Origin: Spirochaetales bacterium
Lineage (GTDB): Bacteria; Spirochaetota; Leptospiria; Leptospirales; Leptonemataceae
Reading direction: 5' to 3'
DNA: 64,000 bases
NCBI GenBank assembly: GCA_015075425.1
Contig: JABTUL010000002.1
Location: 124,001 to 188,000 of the forward strand
Below are positions 35,023 to 45,251 of the stretch, in pieces. Every line of letters begins with the position of its first letter. Position 1 is the first letter of the stretch. The translations under genes and the position numbers were made by a program. The notes under the pieces are model-generated. The model saw only the letters and a list, made by a program, of their open reading frames with translations. It searched no databases and was not told the DNA's origin.

Positions 35023-36657
35023 TCAGGAGGCCAGATTCTGCAAAATCTCCCGGGCATGTTCAAGCCCCCGACTGCTACGACTGCCCATCATCCGGGCCAG
35101 TTCCTGTAGCCGCAGATCCTGATCCACTTGCACAATCCGGCTGATCGTCCTTCCACCCTGTACCGATTTTTCAATCTTGAAATGTTCCTGACCAAAAGCG
35201 GCCACCTGATGCAGATGGGTTACGACAATGACCTGCGTATCCTCTGACAGTTTACGCAAACGTTCCCCGATGGTATAGGACACTTCCCCGCCCACTCCCG
35301 TATCAATTTCATCAAAGACAAGCGTGCGGCTCTGACGGGAACTGGCAATAGATTTTAAAGCGAGCATCAAGCGGGACATTTCTCCACCGCTGGCAACCTT
35401 TCTGAGCGGCAGCAAGCCCTCGCCGGCGTTGGCCTGGAGCATAAATTCCACCCGGTCCAGCCCTTTTTCATGGATGAGCACCCTTTCCTGCCCATTCTCC
35501 ACTTCCATCTCTCTGGTTAATTGAATCCGTACCCTGGCCCCCTGCATTCCGAGGACCGCAAGCTCCTGGGCGATCTTTTCCTCCAGCAGTGCTGCATGGC
35601 CGCTGCGGGAGCGCGATAGCTCCTGACTTTTCTCCATCAGATCTTGGTACAGTGCTTCGTATTCTGCCCTGAGCGCCGAGAGTTCTTCCTTGCTCATGCT
35701 GAGCATGGCCAGCTCTTTGAGGTATTGTTCGCGTAGTTGTAGAATAGCCGCTGTACTGGCGCCATACTTCTTAAACAATCGACGATACCCCTGTAGCCTT
35801 TCCTCCACATCTTCCAGCCGTTCCGGAGAAAAGTGTAGAGCATCGCGCATCTTGCGTAGCGACTCAGCCAGCGGCTCAAGAGCATACAGCGCGCCGCGCA
35901 AGTGGCCAAGGGGTTGCTCTAAATCCGACTTAAGTGCAATATGCCGTTCCAGCAGACTTTCCATGCGACCCAGACGATCAAGCACGGAGGAATCCTCATC
36001 ACGAAGCATCTGGTAGCAAAGGGCCAGATCCGAAAAAAGCTGCCCCCCATTCTTGATCAGCGCCCGCTCCTGCTCCAGAGCTTCATACTCTTCTGCTACC
36101 GGGCCCACAGCCTCAATTTCATCCAGAACAAAGTGTAAGTAGTCACGTCTCTGTGCTTTTTCAGAGGTTTCCAGGGAAAGGTGATGCAATCGCTGACGAA
36201 TTTCCCGCGTGCGATGGTAAGCTTCCGACACACTGCGACGCAAATCTTCGACGCCAATGAATGCATCCAACCAGTCGATATGGTACTCCGGATCCATCAG
36301 TTTGTGCTGGTCATGCTGACCGTGCAATTCCAGAAGCGGGAGCGTTGCCTGTCTGAGCCGGCCGAGCGTAACAGCCTCTCCGTTACAGCTGGCCCGGCTG
36401 CGGCCATCCACGGAAATTTCCCGTCTGATCTGGAAGACTCGCTCCCCGGCAATGAATCTACCTTCTATAATGGCCGCGGCCGCCCCCCGGCGGACGACGC
36501 CGGCACCGGCCCGGCTGCCGAGCAAAAGGTCCAGAGCCTGCAAAACCAGAGACTTTCCAGCTCCCGTTTCACCGGTAATGATGTTCAGGCCGGGCCCGGG
36601 ACGAAAGCACATCCGGTCCACTATGCCAAAATTTTCTATCCAGAGTTCTTGCAGCAT
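35023..36657 (-). CDS. recN: DNA repair protein RecN
   Basis: 544-residue SMC-like ATPase for double-strand break repair. N-terminal LQELWIENFGIVDRM and Walker A IITGETGAGKSLVL, central coiled coil (about residues 155-365), and C-terminal signature VASGGEMSRLMLALK and Walker B TLVFDEIDTGVGGE. The ATG at 36657 starts exactly at the family N-terminus; a long in-frame extension upstream is not used. It is followed by bamA after 154 bases. Confidence 0.95.
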   Translation of the reverse strand: MLQELWIENFGIVDRMCFRPGPGLNIITGETGAGKSLVLQALDLLLGSRAGAGVVRRGAAAAIIEGRFIAGERVFQIRREISVDGRSRASCNGEAVTLGRLRQATLPLLELHGQHDQHKLMDPEYHIDWLDAFIGVEDLRRSVSEAYHRTREIRQRLHHLSLETSEKAQRRDYLHFVLDEIEAVGPVAEEYEALEQERALIKNGGQLFSDLALCYQMLRDEDSSVLDRLGRMESLLERHIALKSDLEQPLGHLRGALYALEPLAESLRKMRDALHFSPERLEDVEERLQGYRRLFKKYGASTAAILQLREQYLKELAMLSMSKEELSALRAEYEALYQDLMEKSQELSRSRSGHAALLEEKIAQELAVLGMQGARVRIQLTREMEVENGQERVLIHEKGLDRVEFMLQANAGEGLLPLRKVASGGEMSRLMLALKSIASSRQSRTLVFDEIDTGVGGEVSYTIGERLRKLSEDTQVIVVTHLHQVAAFGQEHFKIEKSVQGGRTISRIVQVDQDLRLQELARMMGSRSSRGLEHAREILQNLAS

Positions 36658-36721
36658 GCTTAGCAAATTACTGCTATACAAATTTTTGGCAAATACTTTT
36701 TGGGGTTCAGGCGATTTTTTT

Positions 36722-37036
36722 TTAACGAGCCCGAACCAGCTTGAAAAAATCAGAAAGGCCCAGCATTTCGAGGGCATGCAGACAGCTGGCTGAGGGTGAT
36801 TCGAGCAGCAGCGCCCCCCCTTTGCGGGCAAATTCCGAATGAAAATGCATCAGGGCGCCCACACCACCGGAACTGATGTGATCTACCAGGCCCAGGTGAA
36901 CGCGGACCTGGTGGGCAGCACGGGCCAGACAACCATCCAGGGCGCGCTTGAGGTCGCCCGTACTTTCCAGGTCCAGATGACCGCTGAGCCGCAAACGCAC
37001 ACAATCGCTGTGCTGCTCTTCCACGATTTTCAGCAT
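36722..37036 (-). CDS. STAS-domain anti-sigma antagonist
   Basis: 104-residue single STAS domain with the target Ser in DHISSGGVGALMHF. It lies 17 bases downstream of gltD and is probably the last gene of the gltBD transcript. It is the fourth separate STAS gene in the window. Confidence 0.88.
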   Translation of the reverse strand: MLKIVEEQHSDCVRLRLSGHLDLESTGDLKRALDGCLARAAHQVRVHLGLVDHISSGGVGALMHFHSEFARKGGALLLESPSASCLHALEMLGLSDFFKLVRAR

Positions 37037-37053
37037 ACTCTATGGGACGAAAT

Positions 37054-38490
37054 TTACCGCTGCCGCGATAGGAAACGATGGACCTGACCGGCACATTTTC
37101 GCCCCTCCGAAATGGCCCAGACGATGAGGGATTGCCCGCGACGCATGTCGCCACAGGCGTAAATTCCCGGAATACTGGTTGCAAAGGCCCCCTGGTGCAG
37201 GCCAAAATCGGCTTTAACATTTTTGCGGGCATCGAGCTCAAGGCCCATTTCCAGCAGTTCTGCAAGCATACCATGCTGTACGGGATGGACAAACCCCATG
37301 GCCAGAAGCACCAGATCGGCCGGCCATTCGAATTCTGTGCCCGGAATGTCTACAAACTGACCGTTCTCAAAGCGCACTTCATTTCCATAAATGTGGGTCA
37401 CCCGTCCGCCAGCCCCACGAAAACCGCGGGTCTGCACGGCCCATTTGCGGACCACGCCTTCTTCATGGGAAGTAGAAGTCCGCAAAATACGTGGATAGGT
37501 AGGCCAGGGTGTATCCGACGGGCGTTCCCGGGGCGGCTCCGGAAAGAGTTCAATCTGGGTAATGGAAAGGGCACCCTGCCTGTTCGATGTGCCCACGCAG
37601 TCCGAGCCCGTATCGCCGCCGCCAATAACGATGACGTGCTTCCCGGCAGCAGAGATGAGATCCGGAACATCATCCCCGGCATTCTTTCGATTTTGTCCCG
37701 TCAAGAAGTCCATGGCGAAATGGATCCCGGCCAGTTCACGACCGGGCACGGGAAGGTCACGTGGCTCTTCCGCACCGCCGGCCAGCACGATCGCCTGGTG
37801 CTCCGCCTGCAGCGTTTTGATGGCTATATCACGACCCACGTGTGCGTTCAGCCGGAACTTAACGCCTTCCATCTTCATCTGTTCCACACGGCGATCAATA
37901 TGCCATTTTTCCATTTTAAAATCAGGGATACCGTAACGCAAAAGTCCGCCGGGCCGATCGTTTTTTTCATAAATAGTGACGGTATGACCGGCGCGAGCCA
38001 GCTGCTGGGCACAGGCCAGGCCCGCCGGTCCGGAACCGACTACAGCTACACTCTTCCCGGAAAGGACACGCGGCGGTCGCGGCTCCACCCACCCTTCTTG
38101 AAAAGCACGGTCAATGATGGTTCGTTCGATAGCCTTGATGGATACAGGTGGATCCGTGATACCGAGTGTGCAGGCCGATTCGCATGGTGCCGGGCAGAGT
38201 CTTCCGGTGAATTCGGGAAAATTGTTGGTACTCTGTAAGTTATCGAGCGCATCACGCCATTGTTCTTTGTGAACCAGCTCATTGAATTCGGGGATCAGAT
38301 TGTCGACCGGGCAGCCCTGCGGACCATGGCAGAAAGGAATGCCGCAATCCATGCAGCGGGCACCCTGCTCTACGGCCGTCTGTGGATCCAGCGGGCGTTC
38401 AAATTCGCGATAGTGCCCTTTGCGTTCCTCAACCGGATCTTTTTCCGGCACCTTACGCGAGAATTCTTTGAAACCCGTCGGCTTACCCAC
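37054..38490 (-). CDS. gltD: glutamate synthase small subunit
   Basis: 478-residue NADPH-dependent flavoprotein that feeds electrons to GltB. The N-terminal Fe-S cysteines are in [19 protein letters not shown] and CPAPCESAC; the FAD loop is [15 protein letters not shown]; the NADPH loop is [11 protein letters not shown]. The GTG at 38490, giving [15 protein letters not shown], has GGAG six bases upstream and matches the usual GltD N-terminus. It overlaps the gltB stop by 8 bases. Confidence 0.94.
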   Translation of the reverse strand: MGKPTGFKEFSRKVPEKDPVEERKGHYREFERPLDPQTAVEQGARCMDCGIPFCHGPQGCPVDNLIPEFNELVHKEQWRDALDNLQSTNNFPEFTGRLCPAPCESACTLGITDPPVSIKAIERTIIDRAFQEGWVEPRPPRVLSGKSVAVVGSGPAGLACAQQLARAGHTVTIYEKNDRPGGLLRYGIPDFKMEKWHIDRRVEQMKMEGVKFRLNAHVGRDIAIKTLQAEHQAIVLAGGAEEPRDLPVPGRELAGIHFAMDFLTGQNRKNAGDDVPDLISAAGKHVIVIGGGDTGSDCVGTSNRQGALSITQIELFPEPPRERPSDTPWPTYPRILRTSTSHEEGVVRKWAVQTRGFRGAGGRVTHIYGNEVRFENGQFVDIPGTEFEWPADLVLLAMGFVHPVQHGMLAELLEMGLELDARKNVKADFGLHQGAFATSIPGIYACGDMRRGQSLIVWAISEGRKCAGQVHRFLSRQR

Positions 38491-41400
38491 GCACAGCTCC
38501 TGCAAGTTCCGCCTGAGCCAGCCGCTCCTCTTCCATCCTTTGCAGGGCCAGCTTGTATTCCCCGGGGATTACCTTCACAAAACGTTCGCGTTCAACGGAC
38601 CATTCGGCTAAAATTTCATCCGCGCAGGCAGAGCCTGTGTACTCCCGATGACGACGGATCATACTTTCTACCAGTTGGATTTCTTCTGGATCGGTCAGCG
38701 GGTCCAGATCCACCATGCTGGCATTCACCCGATTTTTGAAATGGCCATCGACATCGCGCACATAAGCGATTCCGCCAGACATACCGGCGGCAAAGTTACG
38801 CCCGGTCAGCCCGAGCACCACAACGCGCCCGCCGGTCATATATTCGCAACCATGATCACCCACACCTTCAATCACAGCATGCACGCCAGAATTGCGCACA
38901 CAAAAACGCTCTCCAGCCACTCCGCTGATAAAAGCTTCACCGCTCGTGGCTCCGTAAAAACAGGTATTTCCCACGATAATGTTCTCATGGGCCACAAAGC
39001 GAGCTTCCTCTGGAGGCCGCACAATCAAACGTCCCCCGGAGAGGCCTTTGCCGCAGTAATCATTGGTTTCTCCGGAAAGCTCCAGCTGAACGCCCTTCAT
39101 GAGGAAAGCTCCAAAACTCTGCCCGGCGGTGCCGGCCATGCTGATGCGGATGGTTGCGTCGGGCAAACCCACTTCTCCAAAGCGACGGGCCAGTTCACCG
39201 GAGAGCATGGTTCCCACACTGCGATTGACGTTGCGCACGCCCATCTCAATCGATACCTTCTCCCGGCGTTCCAGAGCCGGACGGGAGAGTTCAATCAATT
39301 CCTGATCCAGTTGTTCCTTGAGTTTGTGGTTCTGATCCCGGGTTCGATAGAACGCCGTGGGAAATATAGGTTCCGGCAGAGTCAGCAGCCGACTGAAGGC
39401 CAGGCTGCGTGCCTTCCAGTGATCATTGCTGCGTTTCTCTTTGATCCGATCCACCCGGCCGATCATTTCATTGAAGGTGCGAAATCCCAGCTGTGCCATG
39501 ATTTCGCGCACTTCGCGGACGATAAAACGCATGTAAGCGACCAGATACTCCGGCTTACCCTTATAATTCTTACGCAGCTCGGGATCCTGGGTGGCAACTC
39601 CCACCGAGCAGGTATTCAAATGACAGTTGCGCAGCATGATGCAACCCTGGGTCACAAGAGCAATGGTGGAGAATCCAAATTCGTCGGCGCCAAGTAGCGC
39701 GCCAAAAACCACATCACGGCCGGTCATGAACTTGCCATCTACGGCCAGATAGACCCGGTCGCGCAGGCCATTGATCACCAGAGTCTGATGCGTCTCCGAT
39801 AGTCCCAGCTCCCAGGGAGTGCCGGCGTAGTGGATGCTGGAAATGGGGCTCGCTCCCGTCCCGCCTTCATGGCCGCTGATCAATATATGATCTGCGTGGC
39901 ATTTGGCCACACCGGCCGCAATGGTGCCCACTCCTGATTCTGAAACCAGTTTCACACTCACCCGCGCCCGCGGATTCACGTTCTTCAGATCGAAAATGAG
40001 TTGTTTGAGATCCTCAATGGAATAGATGTCATGGTGCGGCGGCGGGCTGATGAGCGATACTCCCGGAGTGCTGTAGCGCAGCCGGGCGATGTACTTATCC
40101 ACTTTGAAGCCGGGCAGCTGCCCGCCCTCACCGGGTTTGGCACCCTGAGCCATCTTGATTTGCAAATCATCAGCATTTACTAAATAATTGGCAGTCACCC
40201 CGAATCGGGCTGAAGCCACCTGCTTGATGGCAGAGCGACGGCTATCGCCATCGGGCAGCGTTTCATAGCGCACCGGATCTTCGCCACCCTCCCCCGTATT
40301 GGATTTGCCACCGATGCGATTCATGGCAATGGCCAGAGAAGTGTGAGCTTCCCAGGATATGGAACCAAAACTCATGGCTCCGGTTTGAAATCGCTTCAGG
40401 ATTTCCTCTTCCCCTTCTACTTCCTCCAGGGGAACGGAGGGTCCGCTCAGATCCAGATCCAGCAGGCTGCGCAGAGTGATCAAACGATCAGGTTTATTGA
40501 TTTTTTCTGCAAATTGTTTGTACAGGGAATAGTCGTTTTTGCGCGTTGCTTCCTGGATGAGATAAACCGTTTCGGGAGTGAGCAGGTGCGCTTCTCCGGT
40601 CTTGCGGTAGAAATGCAAACCACCAGGGTCCAGTTTGCCCGGATGCAGGGTGGAATCATAGGCCATACTGTGACGGCGCACTGTCTCTTCTTCCAGGATC
40701 TCAAGGCTCAGTCCTTCCACCTTGCTCTGGGTTCCGGTGAAATACAGGTTTATGAGTTCGCTGTCCAGTCCCACTGCTTCAAAGATTTGAGCGCCACAAT
40801 AGGACTGCAGCGTACTGATCCCCATTTTACTGAAAACCTTAAAGAGCCCCTTACCCACAGACTTTATGTAGTTCTTGCGGGCTTCCTGGTGGTTTTTCAG
40901 ATGCTCCAGGTATCCTTGATCATAAAGATCGTCAAGGGTTTCAAAGGCTAAATAGGGATTGATGGCATTGGCACCATAACCAATCAGCAGGGCAAAGTGG
41001 GGTACTTCGTGAGGTTCACCGCTTTCAATGATCAGACCGGCGCGAGTTCTGAGGCCGGCACGGATCAAGAAATGATGCACGGCGGCCACGCAGAGCAAAC
41101 TGGGGATGGCGGCAAGATTCTGGGCTACGCCGCGATCGGAAAGGATGATCAGATTGTGGCCTGCGCGCACGCTGGTGGCCGCCTCATCGCAGACCTGATC
41201 GAGCCTGTTACGCATGGCATGCTTCTGATCCGGATCAAACAAAATATTTATTGTTTTTGTCTTGAATTTTTTATCATTCAGGCTGCGGATTTTCTCCAGA
41301 TCACTGTTAGTCAAAATGGGATGTTCCAGCTCCAGGCGGGCAGCATGTTCGGGCGTCTCACTTAGAAGATTGCCCTCCGGACCAATGTAACTGGTCAGTT

Positions 41401-43051
41401 CAAAAACCAGCTCCTCGCGAATAGCATCCACCGGCGGATTGGTCACCTGCGCGAAATTCTGTTTGAAGTAGCGAAACAGTGGCTGTGGTTTGTCCGAGAG
41501 AACTGCCAGAGCCGCATCTTCTCCCATGGACGCAACCGGCTCTTCGCCACGCGCCGCCATGGGTTTCATGACCGTCTGCACGTCTTCCTGTGTATAACCA
41601 AAGGCCCGCTGTAGTTCAACAATGTTCTCATGAGCGTAATGGGGCACAAATGCGGGATCCGGTAGCTGCGAAAGCCGCAGCATATTCTCATCAATCCACT
41701 TCTGGTATTCTTTGCCGCGAATGATTTCAGCTTTGATCTCTGAATCGTCAATGATGCGTTGCTTTTCCACATCGATGAGCAACATCTTCCCTGGCTGCAA
41801 TCGACTGCTGCGAACGATGCGCTCCGGGGCGATGGGAATGGTACCGCACTCAGAAGCCATGATTACCAGATCATCGGTGGTTACCACATAACGTGCCGGC
41901 CGCAATCCATTACGATCCAGCGTCGCGCCCAGCAGCGTGCCGTCGCAGAAGCCCACAGCTGCGGGGCCATCCCAGGGTTCCATCATGGTGGCATGGTATT
42001 CATAAAAAGCGCGCAACTCTGCAGTCAGCGTTTCATTCTTGGACCAGGCTTCCGGAATCATCATCATGATGGCATGGGGCATGCTGCGGCCGGATAAAGT
42101 GAGTAATTCCAGCACCGTATCAAAGGTAGCGGAATCGCTCTGCCCTTCCATGATGATGGGCAGCATCCGTTTCAAATCTTTACCAAAAAAGGGCGACTCC
42201 ATGACCATCTGACGGGCGGCCATCCAGTTCATATTGCCCCGCAGAGTGTTGATCTCTCCGTTGTGAGCAATCATGCGATAGGGATGAGCCAGGTCCCAGG
42301 TGGGAAAGGTGTTGGTGGAAAAACGAGTGTGGACCAGCGCCAGAGCAGACTGCATATCCGGATCGAGCAGGTCCGGATAGAATTCCGGAACCTGATAACC
42401 GGTAAGCATGCCTTTGTAGACAATGGTGCGGGCAGAAAAACAGGGAACATAGTAGCGACTGCGATCCAGCTTGAATTCTGCGCGAACCCGGCGATCGATC
42501 ACCCGCCGTATTAAATAAAGCTTACGATCAAAGTCCAGAATGCTGGTTATGGAATCATCGGCACCCATGAAGCACTGACGCATGCAGGGTAGAGTCCGGC
42601 GTGAGCCTTCCCCCAGAACCTCCGGGCGCACAGGAACATCGCGCCAGCCCAGAAAAGCCTGACCTTCATCCAGTACAACTTTTTCGATCAATCGTTCGAT
42701 TTGATTGCGAGTGGTACTGTTCTGCGGCAGAAACATAAAGCCCACGCCATAGCGCCCGGCCGGCGGCAGGGTTACGCCCTCTTTCGCCATCTCCTTGCGG
42801 AAAAAAAGGTCCGGGATTTGTAGCATGAGGCCTGCGCCGTCGCCGGTGCGCGGGTCCGCTCCCACGGCGCCGCGATGCTCCAGATTGCACATTGCCTTGA
42901 TGGCCAGATCGACGATTTCGCGCGATTTTTGCCCCTTCACATGGGCCACAAAACCCACGCCACAGGAATCTTTATCCAGGGAAGGATCATACAATCCCTG
43001 GCATTGGGGGCCCAGCGGGCCCAGTCCGTCGTCTGGACTCTGTCCGGTCAT
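38483..43051 (-). CDS. gltB: glutamate synthase large subunit
   Basis: 1522-residue enzyme that makes two glutamates from glutamine and 2-oxoglutarate. An N-terminal type-II glutaminase has its nucleophile Cys30 in DKDSCGVGF, which implies removal of a 29-residue propeptide. The FMN/2-oxoglutarate synthase domain has the 3Fe-4S cysteines in [16 protein letters not shown], and a C-terminal beta-helix is present. The ATG at 43051 follows AGGAG by 5 bases. Forms an operon with gltD and the STAS gene. Confidence 0.96.
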   Translation of the reverse strand: MTGQSPDDGLGPLGPQCQGLYDPSLDKDSCGVGFVAHVKGQKSREIVDLAIKAMCNLEHRGAVGADPRTGDGAGLMLQIPDLFFRKEMAKEGVTLPPAGRYGVGFMFLPQNSTTRNQIERLIEKVVLDEGQAFLGWRDVPVRPEVLGEGSRRTLPCMRQCFMGADDSITSILDFDRKLYLIRRVIDRRVRAEFKLDRSRYYVPCFSARTIVYKGMLTGYQVPEFYPDLLDPDMQSALALVHTRFSTNTFPTWDLAHPYRMIAHNGEINTLRGNMNWMAARQMVMESPFFGKDLKRMLPIIMEGQSDSATFDTVLELLTLSGRSMPHAIMMMIPEAWSKNETLTAELRAFYEYHATMMEPWDGPAAVGFCDGTLLGATLDRNGLRPARYVVTTDDLVIMASECGTIPIAPERIVRSSRLQPGKMLLIDVEKQRIIDDSEIKAEIIRGKEYQKWIDENMLRLSQLPDPAFVPHYAHENIVELQRAFGYTQEDVQTVMKPMAARGEEPVASMGEDAALAVLSDKPQPLFRYFKQNFAQVTNPPVDAIREELVFELTSYIGPEGNLLSETPEHAARLELEHPILTNSDLEKIRSLNDKKFKTKTINILFDPDQKHAMRNRLDQVCDEAATSVRAGHNLIILSDRGVAQNLAAIPSLLCVAAVHHFLIRAGLRTRAGLIIESGEPHEVPHFALLIGYGANAINPYLAFETLDDLYDQGYLEHLKNHQEARKNYIKSVGKGLFKVFSKMGISTLQSYCGAQIFEAVGLDSELINLYFTGTQSKVEGLSLEILEEETVRRHSMAYDSTLHPGKLDPGGLHFYRKTGEAHLLTPETVYLIQEATRKNDYSLYKQFAEKINKPDRLITLRSLLDLDLSGPSVPLEEVEGEEEILKRFQTGAMSFGSISWEAHTSLAIAMNRIGGKSNTGEGGEDPVRYETLPDGDSRRSAIKQVASARFGVTANYLVNADDLQIKMAQGAKPGEGGQLPGFKVDKYIARLRYSTPGVSLISPPPHHDIYSIEDLKQLIFDLKNVNPRARVSVKLVSESGVGTIAAGVAKCHADHILISGHEGGTGASPISSIHYAGTPWELGLSETHQTLVINGLRDRVYLAVDGKFMTGRDVVFGALLGADEFGFSTIALVTQGCIMLRNCHLNTCSVGVATQDPELRKNYKGKPEYLVAYMRFIVREVREIMAQLGFRTFNEMIGRVDRIKEKRSNDHWKARSLAFSRLLTLPEPIFPTAFYRTRDQNHKLKEQLDQELIELSRPALERREKVSIEMGVRNVNRSVGTMLSGELARRFGEVGLPDATIRISMAGTAGQSFGAFLMKGVQLELSGETNDYCGKGLSGGRLIVRPPEEARFVAHENIIVGNTCFYGATSGEAFISGVAGERFCVRNSGVHAVIEGVGDHGCEYMTGGRVVVLGLTGRNFAAGMSGGIAYVRDVDGHFKNRVNASMVDLDPLTDPEEIQLVESMIRRHREYTGSACADEILAEWSVERERFVKVIPGEYKLALQRMEEERLAQAELAGAVRG

Positions 43052-43174
43052 AGTTGCTCCTGGACGCTCCATTCGGGAAAAAAGCGCCGTCTGAGGTGTT
43101 CCAGACACCAAGATTTTTAGGAAGAGGATTCTGTAAATGTACCTTTGGAAGGAGGCTTCCGCTTAACCCACAAA

Positions 43175-43744
43175 TCAGCGGGTGCGCCCCTCAAGAAGGA
43201 TCTGTCCGCTGGATTTTCCGATCAGCAGATCAAAGCGGAGTGGCGCTTCATTGCGCTGGTTCGTGAAATAGATGTGTTTCCCGGAAAATTGTGCGCGGTA
43301 TTCCTCTGGCGTATCCCTCTCGCGCTCAAGGCAAAGATGAGATTCCGTATGAGCGTAGCTCTGCACGATTTCTGCGCGTAACAAAAAGAGTACCCAGTTC
43401 CGGGGAGAATTTTGCGCCAGACCTTCTCTGGTAAAAGAGCCGATGGCCTTTGCCGGGCCCCCTCGTGTTGCATCCACCCGCTCCAGACGAGAAAATATCC
43501 CGGCATGGACCCGGGGCCCGGAGGCGGTAAAGGCAAGAGGCGGACCCAGTTTGGTGGTAAAATCGGCAAGAAAGGGCGGTGCCGAAGCTCCGGAAAGGTC
43601 AGCCGGTTCCAGGCTTTCTTCATCGCCCTGCCAGGGCAGAGTGCCGCGCTCCAGGTGCAACTGCACAAGGCAGGGAGGTTTGGGAGACTCCTCAGGCATC
43701 AGCCGGCACCCCAATAAGCACAGAAAAAAGACGAATCCTCGCAC
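43175..43744 (-). CDS. putative lipoprotein, unknown function
   Basis: About 189 residues from a GTG at 43744 that opens into a signal peptide VRGFVFFLCLLGC, a lipobox with Cys12. A GGGGAG sequence precedes the GTG. A longer frame to 43897 exists but would put a basic stretch before the signal peptide. The mature part has no domain I recognise. Divergent from the octamer-repeat gene. Confidence 0.55.
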   Translation of the reverse strand: MRGFVFFLCLLGCRLMPEESPKPPCLVQLHLERGTLPWQGDEESLEPADLSGASAPPFLADFTTKLGPPLAFTASGPRVHAGIFSRLERVDATRGGPAKAIGSFTREGLAQNSPRNWVLFLLRAEIVQSYAHTESHLCLERERDTPEEYRAQFSGKHIYFTNQRNEAPLRFDLLIGKSSGQILLEGRTR

Positions 43745-43887
43745 ACGCTCCCCAAGTGCCCCAGCAAGCCAGTCCGCAAAATCCCGGTCAAGGCCTTTTC
43801 GGCATCCGCCTTTCCCACACCCTTTTCGCCCCGCCTGATCTTTTTTCCTTGCTTTTCCCGTTCCTTTATAAAAATCTATCGACAATC

Positions 43888-43893
43888 GGGGGA
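43888..43893 (+). promoter_or_regulatory. ribosome binding site of the repeat-containing gene
   Basis: GGGGGA, 7 bases before the ATG at 43901. It marks this ATG as the real initiation codon, although the frame it opens runs out of phase with the downstream domain. The internal ATG at 44013 has no comparable site. Confidence 0.55.
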
Positions 43894-43900
43894 CCATAGT

Positions 43901-44510
43901 ATGTCAGAGCAGCAGAGCAGCAGAGCAGCAGAGCAGCAGAGCAGCCGTAGCGGCCTATTTTCTCAAAGGGGCTGCATTTTCCGCAGGGGCAGCCAGCTTC
44001 TTAGCGCTGGGCATGATCATCGCCCAGAGCCTGAACACGTTCCAGGCCGGTGAAGTGGTATCCGCAAGCAAGATCAATCAGAACTTTCAGATCGCCGCTC
44101 CCCAGGGATTTGTAGGAGCCTTTATGCTATCGGCGTGCCCATCAGGCTGGATCCTGGCCGATGGCTCGAACGGTACTCCCGACTTGCGTGGGCGCTTCAT
44201 CCGGGGCCGTGATCCAGGAAATGCCACAGCGCGAGACCCCGGTGGAGATCGCGCGGCCGGCAATGCCCAGGACGATGCTTTTCAGGGACACTGGCATTTG
44301 CTGGGCGACGCTGCGGGAAACGTAGCAACTGGCCGCTCTACAATTGGTTCAAGCGGAGGTGATGAAGTAGGCGCAATCGCTACACCGCGTACAGAATTAT
44401 CACGTGCAATTACCCCCACTGCGGACGGAACGAGTGGAGCTCCCCGTACCGCCAGTGAAACCCGCCCCAAGAATGTGGCCCTGATTTACTGCATGCGCCA
44501 GGATAGTTAA
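43901..44510 (+). CDS. exported phage-tail-collar-like protein, phase-OFF (frameshifted by octamer repeat)
   Basis: The ATG at 43901 leads into five copies of CAGAGCAG and ends at a TGA at 44051-44053 after 50 codons. The downstream frame is open from 43872 to 44510 and encodes a hydrophobic segment (AAYFLKGAAFSAGAASFLAL) and then a tail-fibre/collar domain (SGWILADGSNGTPDLRGRF, DDAFQGHWH, PKNVALIYCMRQ). With six (or three) repeats the two join into about 205 (or 197) residues; four repeats give an early stop. An internal ATG at 44013 could make a 165-residue form without the whole signal segment. The collar domain is seen in phage tail fibres and in some exported proteins. Confidence 0.75.
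43905..43944 (+). repeat. five perfect copies of the octanucleotide CAGAGCAG
   Basis: A perfect 40-base tandem array one base after an ATG. The unit length is not a multiple of three, so gain or loss of one unit changes the frame. Three units make 8 residues (SEQQSSRA), so an in-frame array reads as a peptide repeat. Confidence 0.97.
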
Positions 44511-44512
44511 GG

Positions 44513-44914
44513 TTATTCTAACAAGCGGACGGGATAGCGTTCAAAAACGCGGTCCACGGTGGCTATAACCCAGCTATTCTTAACAGCGTGCGCAATCAGA
44601 AGCCTGTCAAAGGGATCACGATGAATGGCCGGTAGCTTCCCCAGCAAAAAAATCGCCTCATCCTCAAGGGGAGCCTGGACAAATCCGGTCCGGCGCATCG
44701 CCTCAGGTAACAGTCTTTGAGGTGGCGCCGGCAGGCCCAACTTGCCCAGATCGTATTTGATCTGAATCTCCCAGAGCGAGATTTGATGGAAGACCCAATC
44801 CCGATCCGCAGCAGTCATGGCTCGCCGGATGAAAAGGGGCAATTCTGGTGCATCAAGTAGAATCCACAGGGCGATGTGGGTATCCAGGAGAACAGGCGAT
44901 GGGCTACTCGCCAT
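44513..44914 (-). CDS. PIN-domain toxin (VapC-like)
   Basis: 133-residue PIN-domain ribonuclease. Acidic residues of the active site are visible: Asp in LLDTHIALW, Glu in ISLWEIQIK, and two Asp in HRDPFDRLLIAHA. It is a likely toxin of a type II toxin-antitoxin pair with the Phd-like gene upstream, whose stop it overlaps by 11 bases. An ATG five codons upstream is also possible. The cleavage target is unknown. Confidence 0.88.
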   Translation of the reverse strand: MASSPSPVLLDTHIALWILLDAPELPLFIRRAMTAADRDWVFHQISLWEIQIKYDLGKLGLPAPPQRLLPEAMRRTGFVQAPLEDEAIFLLGKLPAIHRDPFDRLLIAHAVKNSWVIATVDRVFERYPVRLLE

Positions 44915-45143
44915 AGAAGTCGCGTTCAAACTCGATCAGAGGCTGATCGAAATCGGCCGGAACAACAAACTGCCCCTTCAAGACACCCGGTTTGAGCTTC
45001 ACAACTTCCCGGGCATGTGGCAGGGGCTTTAGAACGGCCACAGGGACATTCCGTTCCGCTATAATGAAACCGGCCCCTTTTTTGACCTGATCAAGGAGAC
45101 GACCCAGACTACTTTTAGCCTGTGACAGGTTGACAACTTGCAT
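44904..45143 (-). CDS. Phd/YefM-family antitoxin
   Basis: 79-residue antitoxin starting MQVVNLSQAKSSLGRLLDQV, the DNA-binding Phd/YefM N-terminus, with an acidic C-terminal part (DFDQPLIEFERDFYGE) that should bind the PIN toxin. It is expected to repress its own promoter. The predicted promoter places transcription start at or near the ATG, so the mRNA may be leaderless. Confidence 0.85.
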   Translation of the reverse strand: MQVVNLSQAKSSLGRLLDQVKKGAGFIIAERNVPVAVLKPLPHAREVVKLKPGVLKGQFVVPADFDQPLIEFERDFYGE

Positions 45144-45148
45144 AGTAA

Positions 45149-45177
45149 TAATCAAGAATTAGACTAAAAATTGTCAA
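45149..45177 (-). promoter_or_regulatory. candidate promoter of the toxin-antitoxin operon
   Basis: On the minus strand a perfect TTGACA (45177-45172), 17-base spacer, and a weak -10 TGATTA (45154-45149). The start of transcription would fall at about 45142, on the ATG of the antitoxin gene. Confidence 0.4.
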
Positions 45178-45251
45178 CCCCGAATTCGGCTCTCCGGGCC
45201 GCCAGCCGCTTTTGCTAACTATAAAGCCGCCAGCACGGCCCGGATTCAGTC

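Noticed and set aside
37078-38238. 386-codon plus-strand frame opposite gltD
   Set aside because: Antisense shadow of a well-conserved gene; no family features or ribosome site.
38648-39697. 349-codon plus-strand frame opposite gltB
   Set aside because: Antisense shadow; the His-rich translation reflects codon bias of the gltB strand.
43095-43109. Small hairpin GGTGT/ACACC in the gltB leader
   Set aside because: Five-base stem, no T-run, does not match the NtrC consensus; likely chance.
43901-44510. Prophage remnant, because of the tail-collar domain
   Set aside because: No other phage genes, integrase or attachment repeats are near, and the hydrophobic export segment fits a cell-encoded exported protein better.
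45194-45243. 8-bp inverted repeat CCGGGCCG / CGGCCCGG and 9-bp direct repeat GCCGCCAGC between the antitoxin and Cys-rich genes
   Set aside because: Long loop, no T-run, GC-rich by composition; not convincing as terminator or operator.
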